A stretch of DNA of 64,000 nt from Gnetum montanum (lineage: Eukaryota > Streptophyta > Gnetopsida > Gnetales > Gnetaceae): the NCBI GenBank assembly GCA_015680685.1, contig MNCI01009419.1, positions 236,419 to 300,418 of the forward strand, given 5' to 3'. Within the stretch, counting starts at the first letter, position 1, and the number at the start of each line of letters is the position of its first letter. Below, piece after piece: positions 45,941 through 59,510 of this stretch. The notes beneath the pieces are model-generated. The model searched no databases. It was not told where the DNA came from and was given only the letters and a program-made list of their open reading frames with translations. The translations under genes were made by a program, and so were the position numbers.

Positions 45941-47060
45941 CCATCTCCCCTATGACTGAGTTGGAAGGAGGAAATTCAAAATAATGAGTAGGGTTGTCCA
46001 TCAATAGAGGTAGTGTTAGTACTAGCTGTTTTAGGCTCATGGAAAGGTTTGGTTTGCTAGATGTTGACCAACAATTTCTTATTTAGGCTTCTAGGTTTAT
46101 GGATTATCATGGTCCTTGAAGGAAAAGTTTCATGTATTATATAAGGTCCTTCCCACAACATTTAAAATTTAGTTCATTGTGGAACATGTGCAAGATTCCA
46201 ATAAAGAACCTTATCTCCTAGTTGGTATGTAACTTTTCTAATTCTTAGGTCATAATGTTGTTTGTTAAAGGCGTTGTGCAATTCATTGGATGATAGGGTG
46301 GCTAATTGGTTTAATATATTAGGTTAAAATTCATTAATCATTCTTTCTATGCTATATGGAGATCAAGGTTAAGGTCACATGCTATAAATAGTGTACAGAG
46401 CTTAGCTTGTATAGGAAGTGTTGGGAGTTTACTGTACACTAACTCATAGGGGGAATAGATTATAGGGAGTTTCCATGTGGAGTGGTATGCCCAAAGAGCA
46501 TCGTTTAGTTTGGTGCTCCAATCTCACCTATATTTGCTAATGGTTCATGTCAAAATTTTTGTGATCTCCCTATTAGTGACCTCGGCTCAACCATTCACTT
46601 GAGGATGATATGGTATAGTTAGTTTATGCTCAACTCTGAAGAATTACATCAACTTTCAAAAATTCACAGCTATAAAATGTGTACCATTATCAGAAATAAC
46701 TACACAAGGTATCCCAAACTTGTTTACGATTTGTTGTTGAACAAATCATGCAGCGGTAGATGATGTATAGTTGGTAACAGTGGCTACCACTGTCCATTTT
46801 GTAAAACAGTCAATAGAAACAACAATGTATGCTTTTCCATTGGACATTGGTGTAATGGGCCCTATAAAATCAATACCCCATATGTCGAAGGGTTCTAAGG
46901 GTTGAATCTGTTGTTGTGGACCCTCCATTCTAGCATTCATTCTCCCATCGCATTGGCAGCACTCACAAGATTGGACAAAATGATGGGTATCCTAAAATAA
47001 TGTAGGCCAATAATATCTTCAAGCACGATTTTAATGGTTGTTCATCTCCCACCATTATGA
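45941..47060 (-). pseudogene. Integrase of element F
   Basis: FDIWGIDFIGPITPMSNGKAY (about 46825-46895; the motif is split here by its natural turn), then YHPQVNG and AEVTNREI (about 46560-46620), with the third acidic residue kept, unlike E. The last part contains VIGEMATNANYSKPS (about 45930-45975), which aligns with VIGEMVTCANKSSPS in E. Several frameshifts. Confidence 0.85.
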
Positions 47061-48650
47061 CCCCCACAAGGGCCCTCATGAGCATCTTGGAGAACTTGCA
47101 ATTGATCTACATTGGGAACACACCATCGGACCAAGCCATCGGAACATACCTTGTAAAGGTGTCCATTGATTTCCATGAAATATTTGACTCAGTGGAGGCA
47201 CTGTTGTTTCCTTTTAATGTCTACCCCTTGTGGTGTTTCTTGTGTGGGAAGATAGGTAGGAATGCTATTATACCAATTTTTATCTATGGGTGATTGGTTG
47301 TTTATTATACATGCAAAGAGAAGTTCATTAGGGAAGTGATCAGAAATTGGGCATTCATCCTCTTCGTTGTCCCATCAAAACTGAGATAAATGATTGACAA
47401 CAACATTCTTGGTGCCTTTACAATCGACCATCATAAGATGAAACTTTTGCAAGATTATGAGACATTGTATGATGCAAGGGCTCATCATTGGTTTATTCAT
47501 AAAGAACCAAATCACACTATGATCCATGTGTACAAATACCTTATAGCCTAATGCATAGTGCCTAAACTTTTGTAGTGCAAACACCACAATCATTAACTCT
47601 TTTTCTATTGTGATATAGTTCAGTTGTGCACCAGCAATACTTTGACTTGCATAATGAATGTAATAGGAATGCTTTTGGTCATCTAACTATGTAAGCACAC
47701 CTCCTAAAGAAAAATTGGATGTGTTGGTTATTATATGGAATAGTCTAGACTAGTTAGAAGCTTGTAGAATGTGTGTTTGTATGAGCTTCTACTTTAAGGT
47801 TTGGAAAGCTAGCTCACATTTCTTAGTTTATTCAAAGGGTACATCCTTCTTCGTTAGTTCCATCAAAAAGTTCTTAATGAAATGTCTATAATAGCCAGTA
47901 TGTCCAAGGAATGATCAAACATCTTTTATAGTTTTACATTGACAAGTGATTCCTTTGATGAATTTAATTTTTTTAGGATGTACCTCCATCCCTGTTTGTG
48001 AGATTTTATGCCTTAATACAATGCCCTCTTGGACCATTAAGTGGCTTTTCTACTAATTGAGCCTTAGGTTGGTTTTAACACATTATTTCAGTACTTGCTA
48101 TAATTGATCCAATGGCTATTCAAATTTCACTCTATACGTGGAGAAACTTTCTATAAAAACCTCCATACCATTCCCTATTTGCTACTAAAATATACTGAGA
48201 ACCAAATGTTGAAATATTTCTAGAGCATTGCACAAGCCAAATGGCATCTATCTATATGAAAATTTCCCCCAAGGACTTGTGAATGTATTTTTGGCTTGGC
48301 CTTTTGCTACTATTCAAATTTGAGTATACCCACTGTAACCATCCAGAAAACTATAATAGCAATGCCCTATAATGGTATCTAAGACTTTCTCAATGAATGG
48401 CAATGGAAAATGGTCTTTAAATGTTGCCATGTTCAATAGCCTAAAGTCTATACACATACTTCATTCACCACCTTTTTTAGGTACAATGACCAATGGACTA
48501 ACTCATTCACTATCAACAATGGGGTAGATGAACCCAACATTCAAAACTTGTTCAATTTCTTCTTTAACTACTTACTTAAACTTTGGGTTTAGTCGTCTTT
48601 GTGGTTGTCTTCAAGGCTTCATAGAGGGGTCAGTGTAAATTCTATGTTGG
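47061..48650 (-). pseudogene. Reverse transcriptase and RNase H of element F
   Basis: RNase H: ALQKFRHYALGYKVFVHMDHS (47500-47590 on the minus strand; first half before the H-D pair). RT: the GLCNA-type block near 48215-48245, the catalytic region near 48120-48165 with Asp changes, and a GYYRHF-type connection near 47880-47900. Frames broken by stops and indels. Confidence 0.8.
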
Positions 48651-49774
48651 CATATCCTAGGATCCATTTTGGTTAATTTAGGATATGACCAAGCAAAGGC
48701 TTTTGACCATTTTTTTATCATCTTCAACAGTCTTTCCTTTTATCGAGAAGGGATCTTAGCATTAATGATTATCGATTTTCCATTCTTGAGAAATGCATAC
48801 TCTATACAAGTGGGCAATGATTTTAATTCAATGGGCTCTTGCCTAAACTTGTCAGGTATTTCCAACTTCCCCCAATTGATATTTTTGGTGTCAGCACTTG
48901 GAAGTTGGTAGTGGACTTACTCTAATGCATCAATGCTATCGATATAGGCACAAGTTAATCTCTCAGTTGGTTTCATGCATAAAGTTGAATTGCTCACTTG
49001 GTTAGATGTTAGCTACTAGGTGCTTTTCTATCTCGTGGCTACTGCATACAGGCATCTTTGTATGTCAATTACTTGTGCAAACTAGTTGCATGCAGCCAAT
49101 GTTAAGCATTGTACAAACTAGGACTTCTACACATAGTTGCACCCTATGTCATTGTATGTGATGCATGGAACTTTCTTCTTCTTGATCTTTCCAAAAATAT
49201 TTTCTTTTGATATCTCTATGGAAAGATCACATATTCCTAGTTGTGCATCAATCATACTTAGCCATGCTCTTCCCATTATGATTGGAAAGTCCCCCTTACA
49301 GTTGTTGACTTGGATCACTAGGAAATCGGCTAGATACAACCACCCACAAATAGTGGTGATAATGTCCTCCACTAGTCCAAATGGGAAAATGATGGATTGG
49401 TCAGCCAACATTAAATGAATGTTACTGTCCTTTAGTAGAGGAAAATTCCTGGCTTTATACATTTCCTGGGAGATCAAATTAACACCAGAACTTGAATCCA
49501 AAAAATCTTTACAAGGATCATTTCCAGCGATTTGAAAATATATAAGAGGACTTCCAAGGTCAAAGAATTTGCTAGGAAGATGGCCAACTTTAATCCAATC
49601 AGTGATGATGTTGGTTAAAATAATAGTATGTGTTGAGTGTGGTTTTTGGTTTGAAGGAAGCTTTGAAGATTTGAATGATGGCAAGGTGTTTAGACAATTA
49701 GTTTCTTGTGGTTGTAAGAACTTGGTTGGATTGCTGGTTCTAAAGAAAGGTTTCTTCTTTAGTCTATTGTCCAA
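48651..49774 (-). pseudogene. Aspartic protease region of element F
   Basis: Frame 49127-49774: ITDWIKVGHLPSKFFDLGSP, then FLDSSSGVNLISQEMY (about 49455-49500) where D-[ST]-G reads DSS, so Gly is lost, and IIMGRAWLSMIDAQLGICDLSI (49230-49290; terminal block). The junction to RT near 48750 is in one frame here, which shows that the shift in E is a later change. Confidence 0.85.
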
Positions 49775-52160
49775 ACAAATAGTATGTTAAGGATTGACAT
49801 CCCTTGTAGTGTTATGTTGCTACAGTTGGGTAGGAAGCTAGCCTTGCGTAGTTGGAGTAGGTGGTAATGGAGTTGAGGATGGAAGAGGTGCAGATAAATG
49901 AGAAGGATAGTACATATGTTAAGCATCACTCTAAGAAGAAGAAGTTCTATAGTACTTGGGGGTCTAGTAGTGAGGCTAAAGATTAATGTAACTAGTAGAG
50001 TCATGTGGAGAGATTGACTACTGAATGTAATACCCATATGGGTTAGGTTGATGGTAAGGGTACTATTGATGTGGTGGTGGCATTCCCTATGATTATGGGT
50101 GTTGCCACCATTGATACTATTCATTCAGTTGTGGTGGAGCTCCACTCAAATAATATGTGAAGGGTTGGTAGAACTACCTTGGGTTACCTTGAGGATAAGG
50201 TAACCTTCTAGGTGTTTTCCACTATTTAATCATGGGTTGAGTGCATACACCCTAGACTCTTGTAGATGTGACACCACTAGGAAACATCCCTTAGGATGGT
50301 CATATTGGTAAATCTCACATCCGTCATCATTTTCCATGTCTGAATCCACAACCTCTTCAATGAGAGCAACTTTGCCCTTACCCTTATTACATGCATACTC
50401 AACTTCTTTCTTTTTTCTTCTATCTCAATCACTACTTTGTTCTCTAGACTCCTTTACTCTTTTTAGAATAGTTTAAAATTTGTTTTCTAGGGAGTTCCAC
50501 ATTTGACCTACCTTTGGTGATACTTCTAATGCAAATTTTTGAATGGAAAAATTCTTTCTATTCATCATCTCTTTAAGTGATAACTCTTCCTCATCTTCGC
50601 AAAATCTAATTTCCTTCTTTCAGAGGGAAGGATCTCTATTGTAGTCTTCTATACTTTCTCTTTTTCTCAACTTTCCTTCCTTCTTGGAAACTTGCTCCAA
50701 CAATATTTGTATTTAATGGGCTCTAAGCTCATATAGCCTTCCTTGGGAATAAGTCCCAAGGATTCTTCATGTTTTTTTCCTAAGCCCATCTATGAGATGG
50801 TGTAGTTGTTCCTTTTGTGAGTAACCATGGCCTAGGCAATGATGTAATAATGAATAATATCAGCCCATGGTAGCATCCAAGGGTTTTTGTCCTCCTTGTT
50901 TCCATCCTTGTATTTGCTTATGTAGGTTGGACACTCGGGAGTATGTGTAATAATTTTTGTTAAATAGCTCCAATAAGGTACTCCATTAATGAACGGATTC
51001 TAGTTATAAGGACTAGTACTAACTTTCTACTTCCTTAATTAGTTTCTATGAAATAATATTTATCTTTTGCCACTCCTTTTCTATATTTTGCAAGGCACAT
51101 GCATCATGGAATGCTTGTAGATGGTTTTGAGGATTAACATTATATCCCCCTTCAAATCATGGGATGTTATTCATGTTTAGTATTTTGATCCTACTATCTT
51201 TCTAGTGCCTTGTTGAAATCTTAATGACCTATGTTATATCTTACATACTTTAGGTGACGAGTAGGCATTCATTGTGATCATGTTTTCTATGGTGTCTATG
51301 ATACCTATGCTATTTCCTACTTTCCCTTCTTTCATGATGTGTCTTTCTGGAATGACCTTGCCCCCTTTCTTGACCATTTTGTCCATGATTTCTATTTTGC
51401 TTACCCTTGTCCTCATGGTCTTTCCCTTTGTGACTGTGTTTAGATCCCAAAGGAGAGTGGGAAGAAGATGATGGAGGTGAAGAGGAAGGAGGACTAGCAC
51501 CATGATGGTGCCTGTCACCTTCTCTTTGGTGGTCACAGCCTCGGTCGTGGTTACGATTAGAATGCCCATCATTCTCATGTGTTCATGTTCCTTTTCTGGA
51601 TTCTTTGTGTCTATTGGTACTAGAACATAGGTTACAAATAGTTAAGTAAATATTTTTATACACAACCCCTTGACCAAAGTCAATGAGAGGAACATCATTT
51701 TGTGGAAAACCTCCTAAGACAGGTTCACCACCCTCATTTTCACTTAGGACATATGGGACATCTTGAGACCACTTCCCCTTCATGGAGTTGTAATTTATTT
51801 CTTATTTCAAATCCCTCTAGCATTGTGCCTTTGTGGGTTGATAATCCCTCAAATCTTATTCATGCACAATATGCTTTGATTGTAAATGCTGCATACCATT
51901 TTTTGTGAGAGCAAAAAGAAGCATATTTGGGATTGAGCAATTAGGAGGCAACACTATGTTAGCTTCTAAATCATGTCATTATAGCTATTCATCCTAGTGG
52001 AGGATAAAGGTAAAGTCTAGTACATACTCATCAAGATGAGCATATACCATGCGAAACTATTGGGGCATTGGCAAATTAACCTATGCACCTTGCCTCTAAT
52101 TGTTCATGGTGTTGGACCTAGTTGGTGAAGTACTCTCATAAGAAGAAGGAGATATGATTA
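49775..52160 (-). pseudogene. gag of element F
   Basis: Colinear with gag of E. The start codon position aligns with ATA near 52156 (family ATG, G-to-A), followed by SPSSYESTSPT. The His/Arg/Ser-rich segment is at 51270-51580, the capsid core near 50900-51080, the DLPKG-type block near 50270-50310, and a Pro/His/Gln-rich tail at 49780-50120. Confidence 0.8.
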
Positions 52161-52271
52161 ATTATTTAGTGTGTGATACCATTTTTTGGTAATTGTAAGA
52201 TGGTTGACCTTAAGGGTTCGTTCCAATGATGGAAGGATTTCCTAAGTTCTAATCAACACACAAAAAACAAA

Positions 52272-52291
52272 ATCCTCAGCAGTGGTGCCAA
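52272..52291 (-). promoter_or_regulatory. Primer binding site of element F
   Basis: Minus strand TTGGCACCACTGCTGAGGA directly after the 5' LTR. Same class as in C, E and G. Confidence 0.65.
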
Positions 52292-53108
52292 TGACGAGTG
52301 GTGAGGTACCCCTATGCCCAATCATGCGAATACAATAAGTCTTTCATGATCCTATTGAACTCCAAGAATTAAGTACTTATGTGCCTACATGGGACAAGGA
52401 TGAGTTATGCAGTCATTGTCTTCCTAAGCTTACTTGTAAGGCACAATTATATGGTTAAGTAAACTTGAGGTGTATGATTTTTTTTATGTTTTTCTTTTAT
52501 ATTTTCTATCCTGGTCTCCTAAGTGTGTGCAATGAAAATATTTAATTAACTAGTGGGTTTGGTAACTCTAATGTGAATAAAATCCTAACACTAGCATCCG
52601 TTCCCACTCTTCGAACAAATCCTAAACCAATATAACACTAGTCATTACTAGGTTACCAAGTGTTCCACGTATGCTCGAAGTGGTCATGCTCAATGTGCTA
52701 ATTCATTGATAATTGATAATTAATAATTTGATGAAATAACATTAAATAACTATTAAAAGCATCAAATAACAGTAAATAACATAAAATGTAATAATTAAGC
52801 TATTTTGAATTTTGTAAGGCTTATCATAAAGTTTGTCTTTATTTCTGATCACAAGGTGTGCTTAGGTACACAATGCTTGAATAAAGATCTGTTCACTCTA
52901 TGACTCCTACTATGGGCACTCACAAATAATTCTAACTTTGGAATAGAAAACCTACAAGAGTTTGACTAAGGAACTTAAAATTAATGCGAAACCAAGTGCC
53001 CTTATCTCTTATTTATAGCCAACGAGACAAGTTCCAACATCGCATGTCCAATATCGTGTATCTGATATCGAGAGTTCGATATTGAGGGCCTGATATCGGA
53101 ACTCATCA
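52292..53108 (-). repeat. 5' LTR of element F
   Basis: Minus-strand U3 has GATATC-type sites between 53045 and 53098 (for example TGATATCGA, GATATTG) and a TATA box (GGCTATAAATAAGAG, about 53010-53024). AATAAAGAC polyadenylation-like signal near 52838. Confidence 0.9.
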
Positions 53109-54004
53109 CTGTTATTCATGGTCATATGCGGAATATTATCTAACTATAATACCAGTATTTCTTACTTCCATAATCAATTCCTATTCTCTATTTATATCCA
53201 AATTTTTGCAAGATTATAGTATATGTTTTAGGAATTTTTAGCTTGAACAATTGAATTTTACCTAAGTTTATAACTTAACATGAAATGATAATAATTCCAC
53301 ATGGATCTTTAGTTCATAAACTATATCTATTTCTATGCTTTAAATTTTATGTAACTAAAATAAATTTAAGGTTAAAAGAGTAATGACAGATGCTTGGTCT
53401 ACTATCATTCCACCTAGAAAACTATCTATAAAAAAAGGTATGTACATGAGGGTTGAACTACATCATGAGCAAAGTTTCCTATAGGATCCTATTCATTGGT
53501 AATGTAGCTAAGTAGCCAACATTGATGTCAAAATTCTAGTTTGTGAAGTGATGTGCATCATGGACAAAGTTTCCTACAAGATCATCTTTATTGGTAGTGT
53601 AATAGACTTCTTAGTGATTTGGATTCTAGTAGCACTATGACATCTTAAGCTTTGTTAATCTTTTTAAAAAGTATAATAAGTAAAATAATAGAAGAATAAT
53701 AAATAATAATAGTAAAAATATATAAATAAAGACATCTTGATATTTAATTTTCTTAGCCTATTAATTAATGTGCATTCATCTTCTTATGTGACATTTTATG
53801 TACTTTAGGTATTTGTAGTTTGAGAAAGCTAATTTCCTAAATCCTATACTTTAATCTACTTGAATTTGAATTATTATTCTCTTCCTATGGAATTGGTTGA
53901 TTACTTATGTGGTGGCCATTGCATAGTTCATTAGTTCATTATCCATTCTATTATGTCTCATTTCTTGTTATTACCTTGAAAATATTAGGAGCCTATTTTT
54001 AGTT
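53109..54004 (+). other. 3' region of G after element F; no gene seen
   Basis: AT-rich. A ~50-bp direct repeat around GTTTCCTA[TC]A[GA]GATC occurs at 53470-53500 and 53562-53590. No domain. Confidence 0.5.
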
Positions 54005-54022
54005 CAAGGGGGTTGCAAGAAA
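54005..54022 (+). promoter_or_regulatory. Polypurine tract of element G
   Basis: TCAAGGGGGTTGCAAGAAA directly before the LTR start TGATACTCC. Comparable G-run tracts precede the LTRs of B, C and E. Confidence 0.6.
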
Positions 54023-55719
54023 TGATACTCCTATGATGTTACTATAGTTAAATTAGGAATTTAATTCTTAAACTTTATAATATTCATACTTGTGTGTTGT
54101 GCTAGACTATCAAAGCTAAGGGTGCATGAGCTACCTCCAAAATTTTTAGTATCATAGATGCTAAATAGGAGAATCCACCAAAAGCCAAATTAGGATATGT
54201 CAATACCTAGGAGGTCTAGAATAATTTTTATATAGATTAAAAATAAAATAAAAATCAGAATTATATATATATATATATGTATGTATGTATAATAAATAAA
54301 TAAATAAATCAAAAAATTTAATTCAAATAAGATACAATTAAATAATTCCAATTAATTCTTGTTACTTATTACCATTTTTAGAAAAGATTCATCTAAAGTA
54401 ATGATTTCAAGATTAACAAGTTGGTTGCACAATGCATTAGATGTAAGTTTTTACTTTAGAAATAAAGAAAAGAAAAGTCCAATTTTCCAAATAATAATAA
54501 GAGTTTCATGGCTGGTTACATGGTATATGACCAATAAAGATCAATAATTGAGGTTTTTCTTTGAGTACTTCAATTTCCTCATGAAAAATAATTTAATAAG
54601 CTTTCAATGCTCATTATTTCTTTCACATTATTTTCCTAGGGAACTAGAAAAATTCTAGTTGAAGGCTATGAGAGAACATAAAGTAGTAATAATTTTGAAT
54701 AAATAATATTTATTTTACTTTATATTAAATCACTAGTAAGTATATTTTAGTCAATTATTATCATCTATACTATAGTCTATCTCACTAATAATATATTTTG
54801 TATAGCTTATTTTTTAGGATTAAAAATTAGAGCTAAATGACATCAAATGAAAACTTTAATTACACTATCATGTTTGAAATTTTAAAATAAATGGTCTTGA
54901 TCTTTGGTTTACATAAAGAAAAATCCTAGACATGAAAGTTATGGTTGATAAAAGTTGGCCATGAAGAGGACATGTCAAATCCACCATGCAAGAAGAAATG
55001 GTTTACACCTACCATTAGCACATAAATTTTGAAGAAAAAATTCAACAAGGATGCCTTGGGACCCACTTAAATAGTAGGTAAAGACTTAGAAACCACCTAC
55101 CCAGTAGGTGAATACTTTTAAGATTCATTGATGATCCTTGTCTCTTCATTAAATGTATCTATATTTTGTATAAATTGAGATGTTAAGCCTTGTTCTTCCT
55201 AACACTTGAGAAGGATAGTCTAGGATCTATGCTTCCTTGCTTCTTGATTGCTCATTACCTTAAGAAATTGCTACCTTTTGCACTTCTTTTTCTATTCTTA
55301 CATTATTGTTCTCATTTCATTTGTATGAGTGGAGTTAGGAAACATTTCATTTGACACTAGAGTGAGATAAGGGATCTCATCCATGTACAAACCTTTTCTC
55401 ATTATCTTTGTGTGAGCCAAGGCTATAAATTTTGGATAAATACCATTTCATTTTAACAAAGGAAAATTTAGTCCTTGCATATTTTTTCTTTATGTTAGAA
55501 AGAAATAATGTTTTGTGGATGTACTAATGATTGATAAGTAACATATATTGATCAAGGAAGAAGTTGAAATATCAAGAAGGCAATAAACTTTGGATTTTTT
55601 CATTTCTTATAAATACTTGAATCACTAAGGCTTACCTCCAAGAGTATGCCATTTGGGTAAGTCATAGATGAGGTGATGAACCAACAACATAACCAATCTA
55701 ATTGTAGAAGAGATTATCA
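54023..55719 (+). repeat. 3' LTR of element G (LTR3)
   Basis: 1697 bp with perfect 5-bp inverted ends TGATA and TATCA. Its right part matches LTR1 (31839-32870) and LTR2 (35651-36300). Contains an AT/GTAT microsatellite at 54262-54290 and AAAT repeats to 54309. It has no GATATC array, unlike C to F. Confidence 0.75.
54262..54309. repeat. TA, GTAT and AAAT microsatellite
   Basis: Compound simple repeat inside LTR3. Confidence 0.95.
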
Positions 55720-58070
55720 TTCCCTAATTCATCCACATCCAATCATCTTAATTGATTTATAAGCGTGAAAGTGGAATGTTGATCAACTACAATTATAGTA
55801 ATTCTACCTTGTCTCTCCACATTATGGTACTACTAGCCAATGTATTGATTCACGTCACCCACTAATATGGATGGTGTTATTATTTCTATGAGGTAAGTTC
55901 TCCAACCTAGTATTGATATAGTTTTCTAACTAAAATAAATGATGTTATGTTATTTATAGTTGTTCCCTTGAAAATATAGAATGAACATATGGATTTACTA
56001 TATTAATCAATCAAACAATGAGGTTGAATTTTTTTTCCCCATATCTTTATCTCTATTTTGATACAAGACTATGACAGGTTATGACTTTGTAAAAGGATCA
56101 ACCCAACTAGTCTATAACTATTTCAACATGTTGAAGCAACTAAGTTGATTAATGTTTAATCATCTAGTCATCAATAAGATGTAAGGTCACCTATTTCTTC
56201 ATGAGTTGTCCCATCATCCAAAAAATAATAGGATCAATATGATTCATTTGATCTAATAGATTGAATGTAGCCTCTTGTCACTTTAATAGTATAAGTTAGA
56301 AGGAAATCCTCTCTCTAATCATCAGAGCCAATAAAAGCTACTCAATTCTTTAGTACTATCTGCCATGAATTGCTAGCAAGATAGCATCCTAGTTACAATT
56401 TCAAATAAGTATTTCACATTAATTATCATGCTTTCACCATACTAGGTAAGGGAGAAAAATTACCATTCTAGTTCATCAAGTTTAAGGTAAAATATGGTAA
56501 ATAATTATTCCTCAATATTTAAATTCTTTATCATTCCCTAGTTTTTCACTTACAATGTTCATGTATTATTTTTTTAGGATGGCTTATAGGACATTGCAGA
56601 TAACTAAGAGTTAAAAGGATGTAAGTAATTTAATGTAACTAGACATTTCGTGCCTATAGGCCTATGCTAATTACATAATGGAAAACATTAGTTAAAGAAA
56701 TACAAGTTATAGCAACACTTATAGTTACATTGAAGCATGAAAATATTAAGCAAATTCACTTAGTCCAACATACTATATTTTTCTCATTTTCAAACACTAA
56801 ACTCTTTATTGTTTCTCTTTCTAGTAGGACATGGATGATGAATAGCAACTATGTATCCCATGGGTGAAAATGGTATATAACTAACCTATTAATAGATCAA
56901 TATGATCTCAATGCATTGAGAAATAAAAGAAATTATTGTAAAACATTAAATGGCTACAAAATTTGCTTGTGATGACACAATGGGCATATTTGATTAACTT
57001 ACGATTTCATATCGGCAAAAAGTTGATGTTTCCTCTAGGAAGGATATCTTGTTTATTGTCTAATATTGGCTTGTTATTCACCATTACTTATAAGTTGATG
57101 CATGTCCCTATAATTTTTTCAAGTTATTATTATCAAATATCAATTAATTATTTTTTNATTACATATCCATGATAATAAATTCAGTAATTTTATTAATTTA
57201 TTATGGCATGACATAATACTATGTTTTTTTTTCTTGTTTATTTTCCTCCACAGGTTGGCTTATTAGGCTAATAAGTATTGCTTAAGACAAAGGACTTATT
57301 ATTAGAGGTGTTAGCTATTTCTTTCTTGATTTTCATAAGGATTTTGTGCAAAATAGTTGATGTAATAACTTACTTAGGCTCTAATTAAGTCAACTCCATT
57401 GCTCGATCTTTATATTTTTTTGGAGAAAGAATTGAAATATATGGGTTACATATCCACATAAAATATTGAGTTAATTCAATGATATGCCACCAATACTATG
57501 AACACTATCCCATTATTTCTATGTTGGATATTTCCTTTTGATAAAAAAGAAAAAACACATTAATTCCAATGTTATAAAACCTTTTAACAAATAAATTAAA
57601 ATAACAATTCAAAATAGCACTCAAAAGAATTCAAGATACAAAATCTAGAAGCATAAAAAAAATACAAACGACATGAGTACTTTTAACCATCTAAGAAACA
57701 TTTATAGTGAAAAGAAAAATATAAAGGATAAAGCACAAAAGGTAGTAAAACAAGAGTAAAGTGCTAGAAACAAAGGGGGAGCTGAAACGAAAAAATTAGT
57801 AAAGAAGAGATTAATGTGTATGCGATTATGGCAATGTCCTATTTCTTTCTCTAGACAACGTCACTACTCATACTCTACCAGTAAATTTATTGAAAACATT
57901 AAGAATCCTAATAAATAATCAAAATACAAAGTAAATGTCCATAACAAAAATTGACTATATAAAATGAAAAAAAAGTTCAGGTAAAAAACATCAAATTAAC
58001 GAAATACAAAAAACTCTTCACAACTAAATCTAGAACAACCCTCTAAGCTCTTTGTAACTAAATCTAAAAT
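55720..58070. repeat. Segment X', second copy of X downstream of LTR3
   Basis: Colinear with 32871-35650 except for about 0.5 kb missing at the N at 57157. No gene. After about 58070 the two copies part company. Confidence 0.8.
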
Positions 58071-59510
58071 AATCCTTAAAAATAAATTTAACATATAAAA
58101 TCCAAAAATAGTAAAAACTAAATCAAACTGACCTAATGCAATAACAAATAAAGGAAAAATTACATCAAAATAAACACAAATAAATAATTACTAAAATTGT
58201 AAATTCTAATAATATTATCAAAATAAAAAGTAGAATATATCATGCAAGAAATAAATTTACAACTATTAATAATGATAAACAACTATATTGAAGAGAAGGA
58301 AATTCAAAGTAAAAAATAAAATAATAAAAACACATCAACAAAATAAAACCATAAATACAAATAATTCAAAAAAAAACTTACAAAAATAACAATTTTAATA
58401 ACTAGATGAGAAACTTTAAATCTGGTGTAGAATTTTTGATATTATAAAAACTTTGCACAACTAAATCCAAAATAATCCTCAAAGCTCTTCACAACAAAAT
58501 TGAAAATGGCACTTAAAACAATTCAACATAAAAAATTCCAAACTAACAAAAAAATAAATAAATTATCCCATTATAGTACTTGTAATATCTTTTTGACTCT
58601 TAAAAGGCTTAATATTTTTGTCTTTTACTATTACTTATGTTTTGCAATTTGAACTTGATTTAATAAAAAGTCTTGCACTTTTGATTTATCTATAACATAC
58701 AATATTTTTTCATTTTATTATTATTTATTAAGAAGGGTTATAATTAAAAAGTTAATTTAATTTCTATAGTATTGTTTTATTTTTCTTTTGGAAGCTCAAG
58801 AATAGAAGCTTTCAACCTTTTTTGTTGTTTGTTGTTTATTTATGATAAATGTATTCTTTTATTTTAGAAGGAGTTTTATCCTACTCTTTATAAGAAATAC
58901 TTTAATAAGAAGTGAAAACCTATGAGGATGCTTCTAAATAAGGGCAAAGATTGATTCCTTTTCTACTCTAGAGGAGAGGATTTTTAGGATTGATTGTAAG
59001 GATAAAAACTTAAAAAAAGAATCCCCAAAACTACTGGGCCTTTTATTTAGACTATCTCTTCAATGATTTGATGTCCTCTAAATTTTTTTAATATTATTAT
59101 CTATATTCGGGATCCAACATCCACCCCTGCCCCCTCCCCGCACCCGACCAAAAAAAATATTATTATTTTGCCATTTTGGTATGAGACTTAATAATTGCTT
59201 GATTTGGCCTAAGATCTTACTAATGTGACTTCTATTTAATGAGTCTAACCTTCTTGTATTTGTGATTAATATGATATTTTATATTTTAAGTATTATATTT
59301 ATTTGAATTTAATATTAGAGTATTACCATGTGTTGTTAGCCTTGTTGTCTCTAGATAAGGATAGGATGATTGGATATAGACTAACTAAAGATGATATTTA
59401 TCTCTATTTTGAAGCTATCACCTAATATAGAAAAATATAGCATCTCAATGTCAACCAAAAATGGCTCAATGGCCATAAGAATAACAAAAAAAATAAAGTT
59501 AACTTCATAT
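58071..59510. other. A-rich and AT-rich DNA; no gene seen
   Basis: Repeated AAATCTA[GA]AACAA / CTCTT[CT][AG][CT]AACTAAATC phrases (58020-58090, 58440-58500) suggest degenerate tandem duplication. A short C-rich island (59120-59147) stands out in the AT background. Confidence 0.5.

Larger units (their letters stand above)
43195..53108 (-). mobile_element. Element F: Ty3 (Athila/Tat-like) retrotransposon related to E, nested in G
   Basis: LTRs of 844 bp (43195-44038) and 817 bp (52292-53108) in the same orientation. Plus-strand ends [TC]GA[TC]GAGTGG and TTCATCA/CTCATCA. Flanks CTACT (43190-43194) and CTGTT (53109-53113) differ by two transitions and are a plausible decayed duplication. Minus-strand order gag, PR, RT, RH, INT, then a 1.9-kb 3' region as in E. 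It has more frameshifts than E. Confidence 0.88.
35651..55719 (+). mobile_element. Element G: Athila-type Ty3 retrotransposon, plus strand, interrupted by F
   Basis: Partial 5' LTR (35651-36300), primer site, leader, gag, protease, RT, RNase H, integrase (to about 42900), then nested element F (43195-53108), the rest of the 3' region, polypurine tract and 3' LTR (54023-55719, 1697 bp, perfect ends TGATA/TATCA). Gag and PR share one frame (starts 38043, 39285 and 39642 differ by multiples of three), as do RT/INT pieces 40955, 42218 and 42866. The Athila assignment rests on the pre-protease block and the DLGAS-type protease motif. Confidence 0.88.

Noticed and set aside
43190-53113. Perfect target duplication for element F
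   Set aside because: The flanks CTACT and CTGTT differ at two positions. A decayed duplication is likely but not proven.
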